In this document: positions 61,576 to 64,000 of the stretch, piece after piece | Layout: each line of letters starts with the position of its first letter | How positions within the stretch are numbered: the first letter of the stretch is position 1 | Source: Lachnospiraceae bacterium | Lineage (GTDB): Bacteria; Bacillota; Clostridia; Lachnospirales; Lachnospiraceae | Direction of reading: 5' to 3' | DNA: 64,000 nucleotides | NCBI GenBank assembly: GCA_017470735.1 | Contig: JAFUYB010000050.1 | Coordinates: 35,077-99,076, forward strand | The notes under the pieces: generated by a model | The model's database searches: none | Told to the model about the DNA's origin: nothing | Seen by the model: only the letters and a program-made list of their open reading frames with translations | Made by a program: the position numbers and the translations under genes

Positions 61576-62682
61576 ATGTTAAAAAAGTTCAGCGTGGAAA
61601 ACTTCAAAGGCTTTAAAGATAAGCTCACTTTAGACATCGGATCGCCAAGCAACTATGGGTTCCATCCGGAGGCCGTAGAAGACGGCTGTATCACGAAGGG
61701 GATCATATACGGCATCAACGGATGCGGCAAGTCAAATCTCGGACTTGCGATCTTTGATGTGATCACACATCTGACGGAGAAACAAAGACTTCTTCAAAAC
61801 TATGATTTCTACCTCAATATGAGCGGACGGAAATCATTTGCGGAGTTTGAGTATACTTTCGTGTTTGATGGTCATGAGCTGATATACAGATACTCCAAGA
61901 CGGATGTTGATGTTTTGAAGGAAGAGAGTCTTTCCATAGACGGCAAAGAGGTTATTTATTATGACTTTCTGGCAAAGGATGGGTTTACGCTGCTTGAGGG
62001 ATCGGACACCTTAAATGCATCAATAAAGAATGACAGTCCGATCTCCCGCGTGAAATATGTAAGCAGCAATTCGATCCTGGCGGATAATGCACAGAATCTG
62101 ACATTCAAAAAGTTCATCGATTTTGTGGATCGGATGCTTCTGTTCTATTCTCTTGACAACAGGGGATACGAAGGCTTCATGAATGGGAGCGAGGGTATCG
62201 CTGAGGGAATCGTTAATGCCGGTAAGGTGAAGGATTTCCAGAAGTTCCTGAAGGAAAATGATATTGATTATGATCTGTACGAACGTGAGGCAGACGGGCG
62301 TAAGGCAATCTATTGCCATTTTGATAATAAGGATGCGGATTTCTTTAAGATTGCATCCACCGGAACAAGGTCGCTGGCACTGTTCTATTATTGGTATATC
62401 CGTATGAAGAAGGCATCCTTTGTATTCATAGATGAGTTTGACGCCTTTTATCATTTTGAACTGTCAGAGTCAGTGCAGAAAAAGGTGAATGAGATACTTG
62501 GGGTACAGATATTTACGACGACCCACAATACGGATCTTATGAGCAATGACCTTCTCAGACCGGACTGCTATTTCCTGCTAAAGGATAACAGTATAAGGGC
62601 AATTTCCGAGCTGACGGAGAAGGAGCTGAGGCAGGCTCATAACCTTCAGAAAATGTATAAGGCAGGTGCGTTCAATGGCTGA
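61576..62682 (+). CDS. AAA15-family ABC-type ATPase, defence candidate
   Basis: 368 residues. It begins LKKFSVENFKGFKDKLTLDI, typical of OLD/RloA/AAA15 ATPases. Walker A is IYGINGCGKSNLG, the signature-like helix is STGTRSLALFYYW, Walker B is SFVFIDEFDAFYHFE, and the switch histidine is in TTTHNTDLMSNDLL. The domain therefore has a full ABC-like ATPase site but no nuclease of its own. The ATG at 61576 is set by GGAGAG and by the promoter. It overlaps the Toprim-like gene by eight bases. Comparable two-gene pairs (PARIS AriA/AriB, RloA/RloB, AbiL) act against phage; membership in any of them is inference. Confidence 0.85.
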   Translation: MLKKFSVENFKGFKDKLTLDIGSPSNYGFHPEAVEDGCITKGIIYGINGCGKSNLGLAIFDVITHLTEKQRLLQNYDFYLNMSGRKSFAEFEYTFVFDGHELIYRYSKTDVDVLKEESLSIDGKEVIYYDFLAKDGFTLLEGSDTLNASIKNDSPISRVKYVSSNSILADNAQNLTFKKFIDFVDRMLLFYSLDNRGYEGFMNGSEGIAEGIVNAGKVKDFQKFLKENDIDYDLYEREADGRKAIYCHFDNKDADFFKIASTGTRSLALFYYWYIRMKKASFVFIDEFDAFYHFELSESVQKKVNEILGVQIFTTTHNTDLMSNDLLRPDCYFLLKDNSIRAISELTEKELRQAHNLQKMYKAGAFNG

Positions 62683-63466
62683 CAGAGACTATAAAGCGTT
62701 TATAGTCGAGGGAGAGGTCAGGGAACCGCAGATCATTGATAATATCTCGAAGGTGTTTTTTGCTCACGGTGACTTCAAGATCATAACGCTTCCAGCCGAG
62801 GAGAATATCTATATGCTTTGGAAAAAGCTGAAGGCGGATGATTTTGATACGGACATCATCGAGGTGCTGAGAGAAAGCAGTGATGTGATCAGAGAGCAGT
62901 TGACGGGCTTTTCGAGAGATGATTTTTCGGAGGTATACCTGTTCTTCGATTATGATATTCATCAGACCAATCTGGGGAAAGAGGATGATGCAGATGCCGT
63001 TGCCCAGATGCTGAAAAGTTTTGATAATGAGACCGAAAACGGGAAGCTGTATATCAGCTACCCTATGGTAGAGTCACTCAGGGATTACAGTACAGGTGAA
63101 TGCGGAAATAAGGAGGCGTGTTATGTGGCGGTCGAGCAGATGACGGAGTATAAGAATGCATCCTCGGTACGATCTGCTAATCCGCATTTCAGGGAATATG
63201 ACTATGAGATCTGGAAGGATATCATAGATGTATTTGCCATGAGAGTTTCATGTCTCTTTGGATCAGTAGATACGCTGGAATATGAAAGGTATTCAGAGGA
63301 AGCCAGACCATATAATATTTATGTACAGGAAGAAAAGAAGAGGCAGAAAGGCAGAGTTTTCGTGCTGAGCGCATTTCCGGAGTTTCTTGTGGATTATTAC
63401 GGGGTTAAGCTGTGGAGAACATGCGTGAAGCACAAAAAGAATCGGCGTAAGATTCAAGGCTGTTGA
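62675..63466 (+). CDS. Toprim-like (OLD/DUF4435/RloB-type) partner protein
   Basis: 263 residues. The start reads MADRDYKAFIVEGEVREPQI, a Toprim-style glutamate motif, and about 75 residues later YLFFDYDIHQTN gives the DXD pair (Asp92, Asp94). Together these look like the metal site of an OLD-type nuclease. The middle contains SYPMVESLRDYSTGEC, similar in style to the segments after the DXD motif in DUF4435 and RloB proteins. The ATG at 62675 is preferred to an upstream GTG. It is co-transcribed with the ATPase and probably supplies the nuclease or effector activity. The exact family needs a profile search. Confidence 0.65.
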   Translation: MADRDYKAFIVEGEVREPQIIDNISKVFFAHGDFKIITLPAEENIYMLWKKLKADDFDTDIIEVLRESSDVIREQLTGFSRDDFSEVYLFFDYDIHQTNLGKEDDADAVAQMLKSFDNETENGKLYISYPMVESLRDYSTGECGNKEACYVAVEQMTEYKNASSVRSANPHFREYDYEIWKDIIDVFAMRVSCLFGSVDTLEYERYSEEARPYNIYVQEEKKRQKGRVFVLSAFPEFLVDYYGVKLWRTCVKHKKNRRKIQGC

Positions 63467-63476
63467 TCAGAATTGA

Positions 63477-63535
63477 AAATTAAAAACGGAAAATCCGTTA
63501 ATTTTAACAAATTGGATCTTTTCGAAGATCCTTCT
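63477..63535. terminator. Two hairpins between convergent genes
   Basis: AAAATTAA..ACGGA pairs with TCCGTTAATTTT (about 63477-63505), and GGATCTT-TTCG-AAGATCC (63513-63530) is a perfect stem with a TTCG loop followed by TTCTTT. They can terminate transcripts from both sides. Confidence 0.7.
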
Positions 63536-63539
63536 TTGA

Positions 63540-63905
63540 TTATTCTAACAGCATCGCTTCAGAAAAACCGAGAGATCCGGCACAATGGTCACGGGCTGTT
63601 CTTGAGAGTTCGCGGATGGATATTCTGGACAGTTTCTCCTTGAAAATGTCATCACTCAATTGATCATCAAAGCAGAATAAAAGACGGGCAACGCCGTTCA
63701 GCATATTTGTGGAAAATGATTTCTCCGTACCTTTCCAGATGCCGATCAAAAGCCGCAGGGTGCGGTCCAGGGTTTGATATCCGTATTTTTGATAGATAGA
63801 TTCTAAAGCAGAAACAGCACATATCCTCCCGGGACAGGGTTTTCCAGATATCACGAGCCAGTTAGCGTAAAATTTTCCTCGGGAAATTGGAATATAGAAT
63901 AGAAA
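63540..63905 (-). pseudogene. Truncated phage/plasmid-type gene (DUF6551/ParB-like C-terminal part)
   Basis: Minus-strand frame reading FYANWLVISGKPCPGRICAV and onwards through a C-terminal domain with YGYQTLDRTLRLLIGIWKGT and ISIRELSRTARDHCAGSLGF, then a stop at EAMLLE. From memory this resembles the C-terminal half of DUF6551/ParB-type proteins of mobile elements. The first in-frame ATG is at 63854, but the sequence upstream of it still fits the protein, so the 5' part was probably removed by the insertion sequence on the right. It is unlikely to be functional. Confidence 0.5.
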
Positions 63906-64000
63906 AGAACATCCTCTAGTGGTAAGGTATTGATTTTGTGAAAACTACTTTACGAAGGAGGATGTTCTTTTATGGAAGAGATTATACGCTATTTTTCTGA
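63906..64000 (+). mobile_element. Left end of an insertion sequence (continues outside window)
   Basis: The fragment of the interrupted gene ends near 63905. A perfect 14-bp inverted repeat, with arms at 63903-63916 and 63958-63971, follows around the ribosome-binding site of a new gene. The exact terminal repeat of the element cannot be set without its other end. The family is not identified. Confidence 0.45.
63972..64000 (+). CDS. Probable transposase, 5' end only
   Basis: ATG at 63972 after GAAGGAGG, reading MEEIIRYFS to the window edge. Only nine codons are visible. It is called a transposase because of its position at the head of the presumed insertion sequence and because its ribosome-binding site is locked in an inverted repeat, a known device of transposase genes. 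The family cannot be judged. Confidence 0.35.

Overview
The window looks like a chromosomal segment of an anaerobic Clostridia species, most likely Lachnospiraceae. The reasons are the SCIFF (six-cysteine) peptide with its radical SAM maturase, a fused SecDF, a Cys4-zinc adenylate kinase, an S14 of the zinc-binding type, a KOW protein between adk and infA, and anaerobic NrdD/NrdG. No rRNA or tRNA gene was seen.

Layout. 1-9.9 kb: ispE (5' end cut off), a GntR regulator, a DUF1934 protein, scfA/scfB, secDF, glyA, serS and an RNase H. 10.2-18.0 kb: a secreted leucine-rich-repeat protein with its own promoter, a Nudix hydrolase, deoB, CIRCE-controlled clpB and glpK. 18.2-33.8 kb: one long S10-spc-alpha ribosomal cluster from rpsJ to rplQ, with secY, adk, infA and rpoA. 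It has no map gene, and two structured gaps flank rplR. 33.8-38.5 kb: a MalY/PatB-type lyase, a polar amino-acid ABC importer and a DMT exporter. 38.9-42.8 kb: a BrnT/BrnA-type toxin-antitoxin pair, small ORFs and three glycosyltransferases. 42.9-51.4 kb: valS, cdd, a zinc-ribbon/TPR membrane protein, a short LysR regulator and nrdD/nrdG with a NrdR box.

From about 51.4 kb to the end lies an accessory defence region, visibly richer in A+T in its first 10 kb. It opens with a mosaic remnant (a piece of a second nrdG fused to a NERD-domain fragment). Then come a WYL-domain regulator, a tracrRNA on the minus strand, cas9, cas1, cas2, csn2 and an 11-repeat array: a type II-A CRISPR-Cas locus. After the array come frameshifted remnants of a Fic/VbhA-like toxin-antitoxin locus, a two-gene AAA15-ATPase plus Toprim-like nuclease cassette, a truncated phage/plasmid-type gene and the start of an insertion sequence.

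The most notable observations are these. (1) cas1 carries an in-frame TAG at codon 258; the frame then continues to a TGA that overlaps the cas2 start, so the adaptation module may be crippled while the effector and array look intact. (2) The tracrRNA and cas9 promoters face each other and overlap at their -10 boxes. A perfect 8-bp inverted repeat sits at the tracrRNA 5' end and in the cas9 -35 region, and the regulator's stop codon lies inside the anti-repeat. (3) The base just after the array's final repeat begins a 30-nt sequence that matches 28/30 with the rpsE 5' untranslated region. (4) The ATPase/Toprim pair is a candidate anti-phage system. All of this comes from reading the sequence by eye; no database search was possible.
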